From Bdellovibrionales bacterium (lineage in GTDB: Bacteria > Bdellovibrionota > UBA1018), in contig JAFEAP010000029.1 in NCBI GenBank assembly GCA_018266355.1, positions 140,305 to 204,304 on the forward strand: a stretch of 64,000 nt of DNA, given 5' to 3'. A model generated the notes under the pieces. That model did not search any database, had not been told where the DNA came from, and saw nothing but the letters and a program-made list of their open reading frames with translations. Below are positions 50,494 through 59,544 of this stretch, in pieces (position 1 is the stretch's first letter; each line of letters begins with the position of its first letter). Position numbers and translations under genes: made by a program.

Positions 50494-51324
50494 ATGCGCG
50501 GATTCCACGCTTTTGCCGATCGGCACCGGAAAACATGGGTCACCGTCATGGGAGTGACGGCCGCGGCCGCGCTCTTCGCCGGAATCCTCGGCGTGGTGAA
50601 TTCCGATCTCTTCACCGTCCGCGTGGTCGAGGTCGTCGGTCTCGACGGCCCGCCGGCCGACGAGATCACGGACGCCGGCGACGGAAGAATCGCGCCGCTC
50701 CCGCGCAAGCTCACGCCGCTCGATTCGCAGCAGATCATCGAGATCGCGCAGGTTCCGACGGAATCGACGAATCTCTTCTCGCTCAAACTCTCGGGCATCG
50801 AAAAGAGACTGCTCTCCCATCCGTGGATCAAGGGGGCGACGATCTCGAAGCGGTTTCCGCAGACCGTCTCGATCTCCGTCGTCTTCCGCGAGCCGATCGC
50901 GATCTCGCAGAACTCCGACGGCGCGCTCTACTACATGGATTCCGACGGCACGCCGTTCGCGCCGCTCAATCTCAAGTCGAACTCGGACCTTCCCGTCCTC
51001 GTCGGCTTTCCCCCGGAGCAAGTCCTCCCCGCGCTCCGGTTTCTCCAGTCGTGGTCGTCTCTAGGCCTCGATCCGAAGTACCGCGTCTCCTCCCTCGAGT
51101 GGGATTCCGAAAAGGGTCTCCAGGTGATGGCGACGTATTCCCTCCCGCAGTCCCCCGGTCGGGTTCGCGTCGAACTCGGGTCGTCCTTCACGACGGATCC
51201 CGAAGCGCAGCTCGGTCGTCTCCGCGAAGTGCTGCTCTACCTCTCGAAGAACAATATCCGGGCGCGTCAGGTTTTTGCCGATCTGGGTAAAAAAATAGTT
51301 GTCAGAATCGCTCGTAGTTCTTAA
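50494..51324 (+). CDS. ftsQ: Cell division protein FtsQ
   Basis: FtsQ is the bitopic division protein that recruits FtsL and FtsB. The 276-residue sequence has a short cytoplasmic tail, one membrane helix (residues 18-36) and a POTRA domain starting at FTVRVVEVVGL, with LSGIEKRLLSHPWIKGATISKRFPQTVSISV as the POTRA helix and strand. The C-terminal beta domain includes VRVELGSSF and ARQVFADLGKKIVVR. Position just before ftsA confirms it. Confidence 0.85.
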   Translation: MRGFHAFADRHRKTWVTVMGVTAAAALFAGILGVVNSDLFTVRVVEVVGLDGPPADEITDAGDGRIAPLPRKLTPLDSQQIIEIAQVPTESTNLFSLKLSGIEKRLLSHPWIKGATISKRFPQTVSISVVFREPIAISQNSDGALYYMDSDGTPFAPLNLKSNSDLPVLVGFPPEQVLPALRFLQSWSSLGLDPKYRVSSLEWDSEKGLQVMATYSLPQSPGRVRVELGSSFTTDPEAQLGRLREVLLYLSKNNIRARQVFADLGKKIVVRIARSS

Positions 51325-51361
51325 GCTTTTAAGAAGAGGTAGTTTTTGCCCAGTTCGTGGT

Positions 51362-51399
51362 TTGACGATCCTCCGTTTTGACGCCGTCTATTATTGACG
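51362..51399. repeat. Three TTGACG direct repeats at 16-base spacing upstream of ftsA
   Basis: TTGACG occurs at 51362, 51378 and 51394, each exactly 16 bases from the next. They could be tandem -35 boxes or binding sites for a regulator on the ftsA promoter region. A TATTAT lies between the second and third, but spacing to the first is too long for a standard promoter. Confidence 0.5.
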
Positions 51400-51428
51400 C
51401 GCCCGAGTCCCATGGGAGGGATTCCGTT

Positions 51429-52664
51429 ATGTCCAAAAAGGACTTCGTAGTTGGTCTCGACATTGGCACGACGAAAATTTGCTGCATCGTGGGAGAAGTC
51501 CACGAACGCGGACCGAATCCGACGATCGACATCATCGGAATCGGCGCGGCCCCGTCGGTCGGACTCCGAAAGGGAGTCGTGATCAACATCGACTCGACGG
51601 TCGAGTCGATCACGAAAGCCGTCGAAGAAGCCGAGCTCATGGCCGGCGTCGAAATTTCGAGCGTTTTCACCGGTATCGCCGGCGGACACATCAAATCTTT
51701 TAACTCCTCCGGCGTCGTCGCCGTGAAGGACAAGGAAATCAACGAAAACGACGTCCAGCGCTGCATCGACGCCGCGAAAGCGGTCGCGATCCCGCTCGAT
51801 CGAGAAGTGATCCACATCATGCCGCAGGAATTCATCATCGACGGCCAAGACGGGATCCGCGATCCGATCGGCATGAACGGCATGCGCCTCGAAGGCAAAG
51901 TGCACATCGTGACCGGCGCGGTTTCTTCCGCGCAAAACATCATCAAGTGCGCGAACAAAGCGGGCTTGAACGTGACCGAAATCTGCCTCGAGCCGATCGC
52001 TTCGGCGGCGGCCGTCCTCTCGGAAGACGAAAAGGACCTCGGCGTCGTCCTCGTCGACATCGGCGGCGGCACGAGCGACATCGCGATCTTCAAGGACGGC
52101 GCGATCGTCTACACCGGAGTGCTCGCCATCGGCGGGAACCACATCACGAACGACATCGCGGTCGGCCTCCGCTGCCCGCAGCACGAAGCCGAGAAGCTCA
52201 AGATCGCCCACGGGTGCGGTCTCGCCTCGCTCGTCCGTCCGGACGAGACGATCGAAGTCGCCGGCGTCGGCGGACGGAAGCCGCGGATGGTTCCGCGCCG
52301 GCTCCTCGCCGAAATCATCGAGCCTCGGGTCGAGGAGATGTTCTCCCTCATCCAGCGGGAAGTCATCCAAAGCGGCCACGGGGACGTGCTCTCCGGCGGC
52401 GTGGTCATCACCGGCGGTTCGAGCCTCCTCGAAGGCATGCCGGAAATGGCCGAATTCATCTTCGAAATGCCCGTGAAGCGCGGGATCCCCCAGGGGATCG
52501 GCGGTCTTCGCGACGTCGTGAACTCGCCGAAGTTCGCGACCGGCGTCGGTCTTCTGAAGTACGGAGCCCGCAACGGTTCCAAAGCCAAGTTCCAGATCCG
52601 CGAGAAGAACATCTACGACAAGGTTCGGGGTTCGATGCGGACGTGGATCAAGGACCTGTTTTAA
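51429..52664 (+). CDS. ftsA: Cell division protein FtsA
   Basis: FtsA is the actin-like protein that ties FtsZ to the membrane. Phosphate-binding loops are FVVGLDIGTTKICCIVG and LVDIGGGTSDIAIF; the adenosine motif region is VITGGSSLLEGMPEMAEF. The C-terminal amphipathic membrane helix region (YDKVRGSMRTWIKDLF) is present. The start at 51429 is set by GGGAGGG upstream and family alignment; the frame is open to a TTG at 51378. 411 residues, normal length. Confidence 0.95.
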   Translation: MSKKDFVVGLDIGTTKICCIVGEVHERGPNPTIDIIGIGAAPSVGLRKGVVINIDSTVESITKAVEEAELMAGVEISSVFTGIAGGHIKSFNSSGVVAVKDKEINENDVQRCIDAAKAVAIPLDREVIHIMPQEFIIDGQDGIRDPIGMNGMRLEGKVHIVTGAVSSAQNIIKCANKAGLNVTEICLEPIASAAAVLSEDEKDLGVVLVDIGGGTSDIAIFKDGAIVYTGVLAIGGNHITNDIAVGLRCPQHEAEKLKIAHGCGLASLVRPDETIEVAGVGGRKPRMVPRRLLAEIIEPRVEEMFSLIQREVIQSGHGDVLSGGVVITGGSSLLEGMPEMAEFIFEMPVKRGIPQGIGGLRDVVNSPKFATGVGLLKYGARNGSKAKFQIREKNIYDKVRGSMRTWIKDLF

Positions 52665-52777
52665 CGTTCAAGCATTAAAGTCGTAAGAAAATTCCGCCCG
52701 AACTGAAAGGCGAAGGCGGAACGGAATTTAACGGAAGGCCGGAAACGGTCTCCTCAAAAAGGAAGAGGAACCAAACC
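52665..52777 (+). promoter_or_regulatory. Structured leader between ftsA and ftsZ
   Basis: TTCCGCC (52692-52698) pairs with GGCGGAA (52715-52721), and a CCG-GAAA-CGG hairpin follows before the AAGAGGAA ribosome-binding region. The gap may give a processed or regulated ftsZ leader. Confidence 0.35.
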
Positions 52778-54172
52778 ATGTTCGAAATTGATCAAGTGGC
52801 TACCCAAGGAGCGAAGATCAAGGTCATCGGAGTCGGCGGCAGCGGATGCAATGCCGTGAACACGATGATCAAGATGGGCCTGCAAGGCGTGGATTTCATC
52901 ACCGCCAACACCGACATCCAGGCGCTGAACGCGTCGCTTGCCCCCACGAAGATCGCGATCGGGCAGGACGTCACCCGGGGCCTCGGCGCCGGCGCGAACC
53001 CCGAAGTCGGCCGTAAAGCCGCCCTCGAAGATTACGCGAAAATCGCCGACCTCATCCAAGGCGCGGACATGGTGTTCATCACCGCCGGCATGGGTGGCGG
53101 AACCGGAACCGGCGCGGCTCCGATCGTCGCGAAGATCGCGAAAGAAGCGGGAGCGCTCACCGTCGGCGTCGTCACGAAGCCGTTCATGTTCGAAGGTCGT
53201 AAGCGGATGAAGCACGCGGAAGATGGCCTCCAAGCGCTCCGCGAGAACGTCGACTCGCTCATCATGATCCCGAACCAACGGCTCCTCGCCGTTTCGGGCG
53301 CGAAGCTCTCGATGATGGACGCGTTCAAGAAGGCGGACGAAGTCCTCCTCCACGCCGTCCAAGGCATCTCCGACCTCATCAACTGCACCGGCCACATCAA
53401 CTGCGATTTCGCCGACGTGCGGACGATCATGAATAACCGCGGGATGGCCCTCATGGGTATCGGGAACGCGAAGGGCGAACATCGCGCGGTGGAAGCCGCG
53501 ACGAACGCGATCTCTTCCCCGCTCCTCGAGGACGTCTCGATCAACGGCGCGACCGGCATCATCATCAACATCACCGGCGGTCCGGATCTTTCGATCCACG
53601 AAGTGAACGAAGCGACCTCGCTCATCATGGAAGCCGCTCATCCGGACGCCGAAATCATCTTCGGAACCGTGATCGACGAGTCCCTGAACGACGCCGTGAA
53701 GATCACGGTCATCGCGACGGGCCTGAACGCCCCGATGATGACGGTGAATTCGACCCTCGGTTCGCAGGCGAACGCCGGCGCCCAGGGTTGGAGCCAGCCG
53801 GCCGCTTCGGCCGCGGTTCCCCCGGCTCCGAACGCTTCGATGATGAACGCGGCGCCGATGGCCGCTCCGGCGGCTCCGGTCGTGGCGGCCGCTCCGGCTC
53901 CACAACCGATCAAGGTCGAGACCGTGACGATCGAGCCGATCGCTCCTGGCTTCGAAGAGCTGAACGAAGAAGCCCCGATGGCTTCTTCGGAAGCGGTCAA
54001 CCCGGGCCTCGCGAAGGCCGCTCCGACCAAGGAAATGGGCACCGGCGCGGAAGCGGGCGAACTCGCCCGGGCTCGCGCGATCGCTCAGCGCCTCGGCATC
54101 ACGAACCTTACCGACGACGAGTACGACGTTCCGACGTACATGCGCCGCCGCGGTGCGGATTCCGAGCTCTAA
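52778..54172 (+). CDS. ftsZ: Cell division protein FtsZ
   Basis: FtsZ is the tubulin-like GTPase of the division ring. GTP-binding loops are [15 protein letters not shown] and the tubulin signature [13 protein letters not shown]; the synergy loop reads [11 protein letters not shown]. From residue 320 to 450 a long Ala/Pro/Met-rich linker leads to the C-terminal peptide [13 protein letters not shown], which binds FtsA. At 464 residues it is longer than average because of the linker. It is followed by a strong terminator, closing the division cluster. Confidence 0.97.
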   Translation: MFEIDQVATQGAKIKVIGVGGSGCNAVNTMIKMGLQGVDFITANTDIQALNASLAPTKIAIGQDVTRGLGAGANPEVGRKAALEDYAKIADLIQGADMVFITAGMGGGTGTGAAPIVAKIAKEAGALTVGVVTKPFMFEGRKRMKHAEDGLQALRENVDSLIMIPNQRLLAVSGAKLSMMDAFKKADEVLLHAVQGISDLINCTGHINCDFADVRTIMNNRGMALMGIGNAKGEHRAVEAATNAISSPLLEDVSINGATGIIINITGGPDLSIHEVNEATSLIMEAAHPDAEIIFGTVIDESLNDAVKITVIATGLNAPMMTVNSTLGSQANAGAQGWSQPAASAAVPPAPNASMMNAAPMAAPAAPVVAAAPAPQPIKVETVTIEPIAPGFEELNEEAPMASSEAVNPGLAKAAPTKEMGTGAEAGELARARAIAQRLGITNLTDDEYDVPTYMRRRGADSEL

Positions 54173-54198
54173 GAACCACGGAAAAGATTCGTTAAACG

Positions 54199-54233
54199 AA
54201 AGGGCCCGGGGAATTTCCCCGGGCCCTTTTTTT
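54199..54233 (+). terminator. Intrinsic terminator of ftsZ
   Basis: AAAGGGCCCGGGGAA and TTCCCCGGGCCCTTT form a perfect stem with almost no loop, followed by TTTT. It is symmetric and could also stop the opposing gene. Confidence 0.9.
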
Positions 54234-54253
54234 ATCTTCGATCTTCGAAGCGA

Positions 54254-55741
54254 TCAGCGTTTCACGTAACTGCCGCAGACCACGGAGACGAACTCCTTTT
54301 TCAGCACCGGACCCGCGGCGCCGACATCGGCGAAGTAGGAAAGGATCTTCTTCGACTGCTTTTCGTCATGGAGGATCTCCATGATCGCACCGAAGGATTT
54401 GTTGAGTTCTTCGGCGTTCGCCCGAACCGCCTTTTGATTTTTCGGGTTGTTCAGGAACTCCATCATCCCGCGGATGATGTCCCCATTGTCTTTGCCGATG
54501 AGTTTACGCACGGCCGCGACTTCGTCGGGATGGCTCTCTTCGAGCGCCTTGGTGATGAGAGTCTGCAGCGCGCGCCGCTCCATCCGATTCACCCCGATGC
54601 CGCTTCCTTGCGTTCCGATACCGAAGAAATTCGCCGGTCCGCCCTTCACGAATTCCGGGATGGCCTTCGTCCGTTTCGCGTTCCGCACGCTTTTATCGGC
54701 GAAGAGGAAACCGCCGTTGTTCTTGACGAAGACCGACGTGATGAGCGCCTCGGTTAGGTCGTTTTCCCAGGGGTGGGCCGAGTTCACCATGTTCACCATC
54801 ACGTGACGCCGAAGTTCGGCGGTGTAAACGGTGAGCCATCCGGTCACGACCGACTGACTCGCGACGGAGAGGTTCTTGAGCCCGCTCGTGTCGCACTTCG
54901 TGAGGATATCGAACATCGTGTTCCACATCGCGGACGCTTCCTTCGCGCTCGCTCCGTCGACCCACTTGTCGAACTTCTTGAGGAGGTAAGTGTCCGAGAA
55001 ATCGAGGAGCTTTTCGGATCCGCTGTAACCGAAGTTGCGGCCCGACTTCAGCGCCGCCGCTTCGAGAGTCTTCCGCGCTTCGTTGTACGAGACGCCGTCC
55101 TTCTTCATGATGTTCTGGATCAGTTCGTCGGCGCCTTCGTCCTCGGGCCCGAGCTTGTAATAGTAATTCAGGAAGAAGTTCGAATCGTCGAGGACGACGG
55201 TCGTCCCGGCTCCGCTTCCCATCGCGACGAGGGGAGCGATCACGAGCGGTGCGAGTCCGCCCTTACTCGGGCTCGAAAGAAGCCCTTTTTTGGAAAGGAT
55301 GTTCCGGATTTCGTTCGAGATATTGTCCATCGTGAGCACTTTGCCGCTCTCGATGCGCGCCTCGAGTTCCGCGAACATCTCGTCGAAACCTTTCGCGCCG
55401 CCCTTCAGCATCCCGGTGATTTTCTTGAAGACCGCCGGATCGAAGTCGTTCGCGATGATTTCCTTCAGTTTCTTCAGATCGACGACCTTGATCGGCTCGC
55501 TGATGTCGGAGTTGAGCGCGACGTGGAGACCGTCTTTCGCTTCCATGAAGTCGAAGAAAGTCTTTCCCTTGAAGTCCGAAAGCTTGAGGACCGTCGAAGT
55601 GAACGGCTTGTCCTTCGGACCGGCGGTGGCGGGAAGCGCCGCCGCCACGACGACCATGATCGCGGTGAAGGCGGTCGACCAACGACCGAATTTTGCGGAC
55701 CTTTCGCGCGCGAGGACTTGTTCTTCCTGAACGGATTTCAT
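54254..55741 (-). CDS. Secreted protein of unknown function
   Basis: The 495-residue protein has a basic N-terminus and a signal peptide (hydrophobic residues 24-38, cleavage TAG near residue 41). The mature part is largely helical, with one short hydrophobic stretch around residues 167-182 (LAPLVIAPLVAMGSG) that could be a buried helix or membrane contact. Two cysteines are visible, one near the end (VVCGSYVKR). I recognise no family. It converges on ftsZ across the shared terminator. Confidence 0.65.
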   Translation of the reverse strand: MKSVQEEQVLARERSAKFGRWSTAFTAIMVVVAAALPATAGPKDKPFTSTVLKLSDFKGKTFFDFMEAKDGLHVALNSDISEPIKVVDLKKLKEIIANDFDPAVFKKITGMLKGGAKGFDEMFAELEARIESGKVLTMDNISNEIRNILSKKGLLSSPSKGGLAPLVIAPLVAMGSGAGTTVVLDDSNFFLNYYYKLGPEDEGADELIQNIMKKDGVSYNEARKTLEAAALKSGRNFGYSGSEKLLDFSDTYLLKKFDKWVDGASAKEASAMWNTMFDILTKCDTSGLKNLSVASQSVVTGWLTVYTAELRRHVMVNMVNSAHPWENDLTEALITSVFVKNNGGFLFADKSVRNAKRTKAIPEFVKGGPANFFGIGTQGSGIGVNRMERRALQTLITKALEESHPDEVAAVRKLIGKDNGDIIRGMMEFLNNPKNQKAVRANAEELNKSFGAIMEILHDEKQSKKILSYFADVGAAGPVLKKEFVSVVCGSYVKR

Positions 55742-55848
55742 CGTCTCTTCTCTCCCATTAAATAGTTTGGGGGAGAGGCGGCGCGATTTACAAGTTTGGG
55801 TTCGCGAACACTCGAAAATTCGGCCGTCATGAAACGGTCGCCGGTTAT

Positions 55849-55877
55849 TTGACGATTATTTAGAAAATAAATAGTTT
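55849..55877 (+). promoter_or_regulatory. Possible sigma-70 promoter of the lipoprotein gene at 55927
   Basis: TTGACG, 17 AT-rich bases, TAGTTT. The -35 is near consensus and the -10 poor. The surrounding 55850-55880 is strikingly AT-rich, as promoters in this genome tend to be. Confidence 0.45.
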
Positions 55878-55926
55878 ATGCAAAGACCCGTTAATATCCG
55901 TGACCGGATGCCCGATCATTTATTGG

Positions 55927-56922
55927 ATGGATTTATCTCGCCCGCATCGTCGCCACCTTCTTGTCGCGATTTTCGTCGCGGTCACGCTCTTGCCCGCGTG
56001 CGGACAGAAGAAGTTCCTGTCCGACGTGCTTCGGAGCACCGTGGGTGCGACGTCGGGAGACGTGCTCGTCCTCTCCGGCGGAACCGTGGCCCGTACCGCG
56101 ACTCCGTTCCCGCTTCATCAGATCGCCGATTTCTATTCGGACGGGACGTTCAAGTCGGTCCTTAGGAGCGTGAGTTCGACGGAGTTCATGATGGGGATGT
56201 CATTCGATTTCTCGAATCCCGACCGTCTCCTCTATACGGTCGACACCACCGATCGCGTCGAGCGGCTGAGCCTTTCTTCGCCGACGATTTACGGGAACCG
56301 CATCATCGACGCGAATCTAAGCGGGAACACGATGCGCGCCCTCGCGAGCCTTTCCGACGGAGGGACCGTGGTGGCGGAGTCCACGACGTCGATCGAGAAG
56401 TACGACGGAAGCGACCCGGCGGTTCGCGTGACGACGAATTTTCCGATCACCTTGACCGCGAACATCATGAAACTCCGTAAAATCTCCGGCGACCGGTTCG
56501 TCGCCGTCACGACCGGGGGAACGCCGGACAGTCCGCGCGTCTATACGAACTCCGGAGTGCTTTCGACGACCATTTCGCTCGCCGCGACGTCCTGCACGAC
56601 GAACTGCGATCCGAGCGACGTCCTCGAACTTTCCGACGGGAGATTCCTCGTGTCGACGACGAACGCGAGCGGAAACGCGATCGAACTTTTCTCGTCCTCT
56701 TTCGCTTACGTCGGTCAGTTCTTCAAGGACACGACGGTGCTTCAGGGGATTTCCGCGCTCGCCCAGATGGGCGACGGGTCGATCGTGGCCTGCAGCACGA
56801 CGTTCAATACCTGCGAAAAGATCCAGATCGTCGGGAACACCGGCGTTCGGGTCGGCTCTCACGCGTTCATCGACGCCGCTTCGGTCATGCGGCAGCCGAC
56901 CGACGTGTTGGTGGTGCCGTGA
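55927..56922 (+). CDS. Lipoprotein with propeller-like repeats
   Basis: Start ATG 55927 gives a 331-residue product with signal peptide and lipobox LLPAC (Cys near residue 25). The mature protein is Ser/Thr-rich and beta-strand dominated, with recurring short units such as ALASLSDGGTVVAEST, LELSDGRFLVSTTNASG and LAQMGDGSIVACST, which look like blades of a beta-propeller. Function unknown. It is coupled to the following barrel gene (TGATG overlap). Confidence 0.65.
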   Translation: MDLSRPHRRHLLVAIFVAVTLLPACGQKKFLSDVLRSTVGATSGDVLVLSGGTVARTATPFPLHQIADFYSDGTFKSVLRSVSSTEFMMGMSFDFSNPDRLLYTVDTTDRVERLSLSSPTIYGNRIIDANLSGNTMRALASLSDGGTVVAESTTSIEKYDGSDPAVRVTTNFPITLTANIMKLRKISGDRFVAVTTGGTPDSPRVYTNSGVLSTTISLAATSCTTNCDPSDVLELSDGRFLVSTTNASGNAIELFSSSFAYVGQFFKDTTVLQGISALAQMGDGSIVACSTTFNTCEKIQIVGNTGVRVGSHAFIDAASVMRQPTDVLVVP

Positions 56923-57557
56923 TGCGGGCGTTCGCGCTCCTGTTCGCGCTTCTCGCCGGGTTCGTCGGTGCCGCGCGTGCGGACGACGGGAACCTGATCT
57001 TTCTCCAGCCGGAGTTCGGATATCAAGCTCCGCGCGTCTTCACCCAAGGTCAAACCGCGAGTTATAACGGGTTCTCGTACGGCGGATCGGTTTACTATTC
57101 GATCGGCGACGAGGAGTTCTCGATCGCGCCTTTCGTCGACTATCAGATCGGGTGTTATTCGAACACGGCGAACACCGCTTCGCGCGAGGAAAAGCTCTCC
57201 CAGAAATCCCTGGTGCTCGGATTGAAGGCTTATTTCGGAAACCTTTTCGTGCGCGCGGGATACGGATTCATCAACTCCGAAGACAAGACGACGGGAAACT
57301 TGAATCAGACGATTTCCGCTTCCGGACACGGACTGAACGGCGGTCTCGGTTTCGTGATCCCGCTTTCCCGTTACGTTCGCCTCGAAGTTTCCGCGGACGT
57401 CGAAAACGTCACTTATTCCGCGAATCCGCAAGCGTTCGCGAGTCAGACGCAAGTCCTTCGGATGGGCGGCACGCTCGGTCTCGGCGTCCTCCTGCCTTCG
57501 ACGCCTCCGCGGCGTTCGTATTTCAAGGGAGCCGCGCCCGCTCCGGCGATCCGGTAG
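56922..57557 (+). CDS. Outer-membrane beta-barrel-like protein
   Basis: The 211-residue product has a signal peptide (cleavage ARA near residue 20) and alternating amphipathic strands (FSYGGSVYYSIGDEEFSIAPFVDYQIG, LFVRAGYGFINSE), consistent with a small eight-stranded barrel. The end does not finish in an aromatic residue but in a Pro/Arg tail. Starts at GTG 56919 or ATG 56922, both overlapping the lipoprotein stop. It may act together with that lipoprotein at the outer membrane. Confidence 0.65.
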   Translation: MRAFALLFALLAGFVGAARADDGNLIFLQPEFGYQAPRVFTQGQTASYNGFSYGGSVYYSIGDEEFSIAPFVDYQIGCYSNTANTASREEKLSQKSLVLGLKAYFGNLFVRAGYGFINSEDKTTGNLNQTISASGHGLNGGLGFVIPLSRYVRLEVSADVENVTYSANPQAFASQTQVLRMGGTLGLGVLLPSTPPRRSYFKGAAPAPAIR

Positions 57558-57566
57558 GCGCCGGTC

Positions 57567-57902
57567 TTATTTCGAGGTTCCGACGACGACCGCGAGCAGG
57601 ACGAGGCCGAACGCGATTCCTTGGCGCCAGCCGGGCGTTTCCCCGAGAGCGAACCACGCGAAGACCATGAAGACGACGAGCGTGATCGCTTCTTGGAGGA
57701 TCTTCAGTTGGTATCCGGTCAATCCGCTCGAGAGATAGCCGAAGCGATTTGCCGGGACTTGCAGCGCGTACTCGGGGAGCGCGATCAGCCAACTCGCGAG
57801 GATCGCGAGCCAAAGCGAAGAATGGCGAAAACGCAGGTGACCGTACCATGCGGTGGTCATGAAGATGTTCGAACATATCAAAAGCAGCGCGGTGCGAAGC
57901 AT
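57567..57902 (-). CDS. DUF486 family membrane protein
   Basis: The 111-residue protein has four membrane helices (about residues 3-18, 28-46, 68-85 and 92-108) and family residues FMTTAWYGHLRF, ALPEYALQVPANRFGY and QLKILQEAITLVVF. DUF486 proteins resemble half of a drug/metabolite transporter and probably dimerise; their substrate is unknown. It converges on the barrel gene. Confidence 0.85.
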   Translation of the reverse strand: MLRTALLLICSNIFMTTAWYGHLRFRHSSLWLAILASWLIALPEYALQVPANRFGYLSSGLTGYQLKILQEAITLVVFMVFAWFALGETPGWRQGIAFGLVLLAVVVGTSK

Positions 57903-57981
57903 GGGTTTCCCGAGCCGAGCGTCGACGGCTCGGATTTCCTTTCGGATTCATTATCCCAGGAAAAAAATCCCGCCATCGAAA

Positions 57982-58746
57982 TCAGCCGCCGGCTCCGCCC
58001 GTGGTGAGGCCGCCGTCGATTTGGATGCATTGGCCGGTGACGTAATTCGCCTCGTCGCTCGCGAGAAAACAAACGATCGCGGCGATGTCCTCGGGCTTCC
58101 CGATCCGGCGCATCGGGATCTTGTTGATGAACTTTTCCTTAACCTCGGCCGGGATCGCCTGGGTCATCTGGGTATCGATAAGTCCGGGGGCGATGGCGTT
58201 CACGTTGATCTGATACCGGGAGAGTTCGAGCGCCCAGGTGCGGGTGAGGCCGACCACGCCGGCCTTCGAGGCCGAATAGTTCGTTTGGCCGATGTTTCCG
58301 AGCCAGGCGATCGAAGCGAGATTCACGATTTTCCCGTATTTCTTCTCCATCATGACCTTCGCGCAGGCCTGTCCCATATTGAACGGGCCTTTCAGGTTCA
58401 CGCGAATGACTTCGTCCCATTTTTCCTCGGTGAGTTTGTGGAGCATCGAGTCCCGGGTGATGCCCGCGTTGTTCACGAGGATATCGATCGTACCGAAGGT
58501 CTTCTTCGCTTCGTCGACGAGCGCGTTCGCCTGGGCGGTGTTCGAGACGTCGTGGGTGGACACGAGCGCCCGGCGTCCGAGCTTCTCGATTTGACCGGCG
58601 ACCTGCTTCGCGGCGTCTTCCGCAATATCGTTCACGACGATGTGGGCGCCCTCTTCGGCCATTCGGAGCGCGGTCGCGGCGCCGAGGCCCCGGCCGGAAC
58701 CGGTGATGATGGCGATTTTATCGGTCAGTCGTTTCGGAAAGCTCAC
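57982..58746 (-). CDS. Short-chain dehydrogenase/reductase, FabG-like
   Basis: The 254-residue protein has the NAD(P) loop ITGSGRGLGAAT, NNAGITRDSMLHKL, catalytic Ser in NLASIAWLGNIGQ, and Tyr and Lys in YSASKAGVVGL. NAIAPGLIDTQMT is typical of 3-oxoacyl-ACP or acetoacetyl-CoA reductases. It stands alone rather than in a fab cluster, so acetoacetyl-CoA or another ketoacyl substrate is possible. The upstream gap (58747-59073) holds only the sigma-54-like site. Confidence 0.88.
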   Translation of the reverse strand: MSFPKRLTDKIAIITGSGRGLGAATALRMAEEGAHIVVNDIAEDAAKQVAGQIEKLGRRALVSTHDVSNTAQANALVDEAKKTFGTIDILVNNAGITRDSMLHKLTEEKWDEVIRVNLKGPFNMGQACAKVMMEKKYGKIVNLASIAWLGNIGQTNYSASKAGVVGLTRTWALELSRYQINVNAIAPGLIDTQMTQAIPAEVKEKFINKIPMRRIGKPEDIAAIVCFLASDEANYVTGQCIQIDGGLTTGGAGG

Positions 58747-58994
58747 GGGGGCTCCTTCGGCGCCGGCGGGCGCCCTTCTATAGAGGGGTTTCGTTCAGGG
58801 TGCGCGATTTCAGCCCCCCGCGAAAGCGTGGAAAATTTGTCGGTATCACTCTGTCCGCGGTGACATTCCCTGTCTGGAAAACCGGGGCCGGGAAGACCCG
58901 GAAGAGTCCTTTTTACGCGGTTTCGGCGGAACTCGACCGAAATGGAGCGCTCGGAATTCGCGAAAGGATTGGGTTTTTTGGATTTGCAAACCCC

Positions 58995-59010
58995 TGGCAT
59001 ACCCCTCGCA
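58995..59010 (+). promoter_or_regulatory. Sigma-54-like promoter of the small Ala-rich gene
   Basis: TGGCATACCCCTCGCA keeps TGGCA and the GC at the right ten-base spacing from GG; one base of TTGC differs. A transcript would start near 59022 ahead of AGGAAAGGGA at the ATG 59074. Confidence 0.5.
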
Positions 59011-59073
59011 ATATATAGGGACGGAGGCTGTGAGAGGGAAAACAACCCCTCTCTAGAAAGGAAAGGGAATCGT

Positions 59074-59289
59074 ATGAACAAACAAATCATCGAATCCGCA
59101 AACGTGAATCAAGCTGCTGCCAAGGCTACCGCCGCCGCCGCTGCCCAATTCGCCGCTCCTTTCTATGCCGGCTCCATTTCTCAAATCGCCGCTCGTGCGA
59201 TCGCTCTGTTCTGGTCTGTGTTTGGTCCCGCAGCCCGGTACAATTTCGGAAATCCTGAATACGCCTACGCCGTTTCTCTGAAACCGTAA
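59074..59289 (+). CDS. Small Ala-rich protein
   Basis: The 71-residue product has an Ala-rich helix (residues 10-27), then an amphipathic to hydrophobic stretch (ISQIAARAIALFWSVFG) and a Tyr-rich end (NFGNPEYAYAV). No cysteine and no signal peptide in the usual sense. A good AGGAAAGGGA ribosome-binding site and the sigma-54-like promoter argue for a real gene. Function unknown; a membrane-active or structural peptide is one possibility. Confidence 0.6.
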   Translation: MNKQIIESANVNQAAAKATAAAAAQFAAPFYAGSISQIAARAIALFWSVFGPAARYNFGNPEYAYAVSLKP

Positions 59290-59383
59290 GCGCTCAAGAA
59301 AAGAAGAAGTTGAATCGAAAATCGTCGGACACAAACAACAGGCAAGGATTGCCACTTCCCAAAAATCGATAAGGATAAAGGAT

Positions 59384-59504
59384 TACCGCACTCGGTAGTC
59401 TATTCGAGGCACCAACCCTCCTCGCAGGATGCGTAGAGGACGCTTCGAAACTCAGGTACACCACAAGGAAACGTGTCCACACCTGAGCTGAAACGAAAGT
59501 TTCA
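59384..59504 (+). promoter_or_regulatory. Structured leader RNA upstream of the first dksA gene
   Basis: Three stems can form: TACCG/CGGTA (59384-59397); CTCAGGTACAC with GTGT and ACCTGAG (59451-59487); and TGAAAC-GAAA-GTTTCA with a GNRA loop (59489-59504). The last ends about 25 bases before the TAGGAG ribosome-binding site. The 59290-59544 gap has no reading frame of note. No known riboswitch class was recognised. Confidence 0.45.
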
Positions 59505-59544
59505 AAGCCGAGTGGTCGATCGGGAAAACCAGTAGGAGTCAGTC

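Noticed and set aside
58800..59018. 72-residue plus-strand frame upstream of the Ala-rich gene
   Set aside because: No ribosome-binding site, composition not protein-like, and it overlaps the sigma-54-like promoter.
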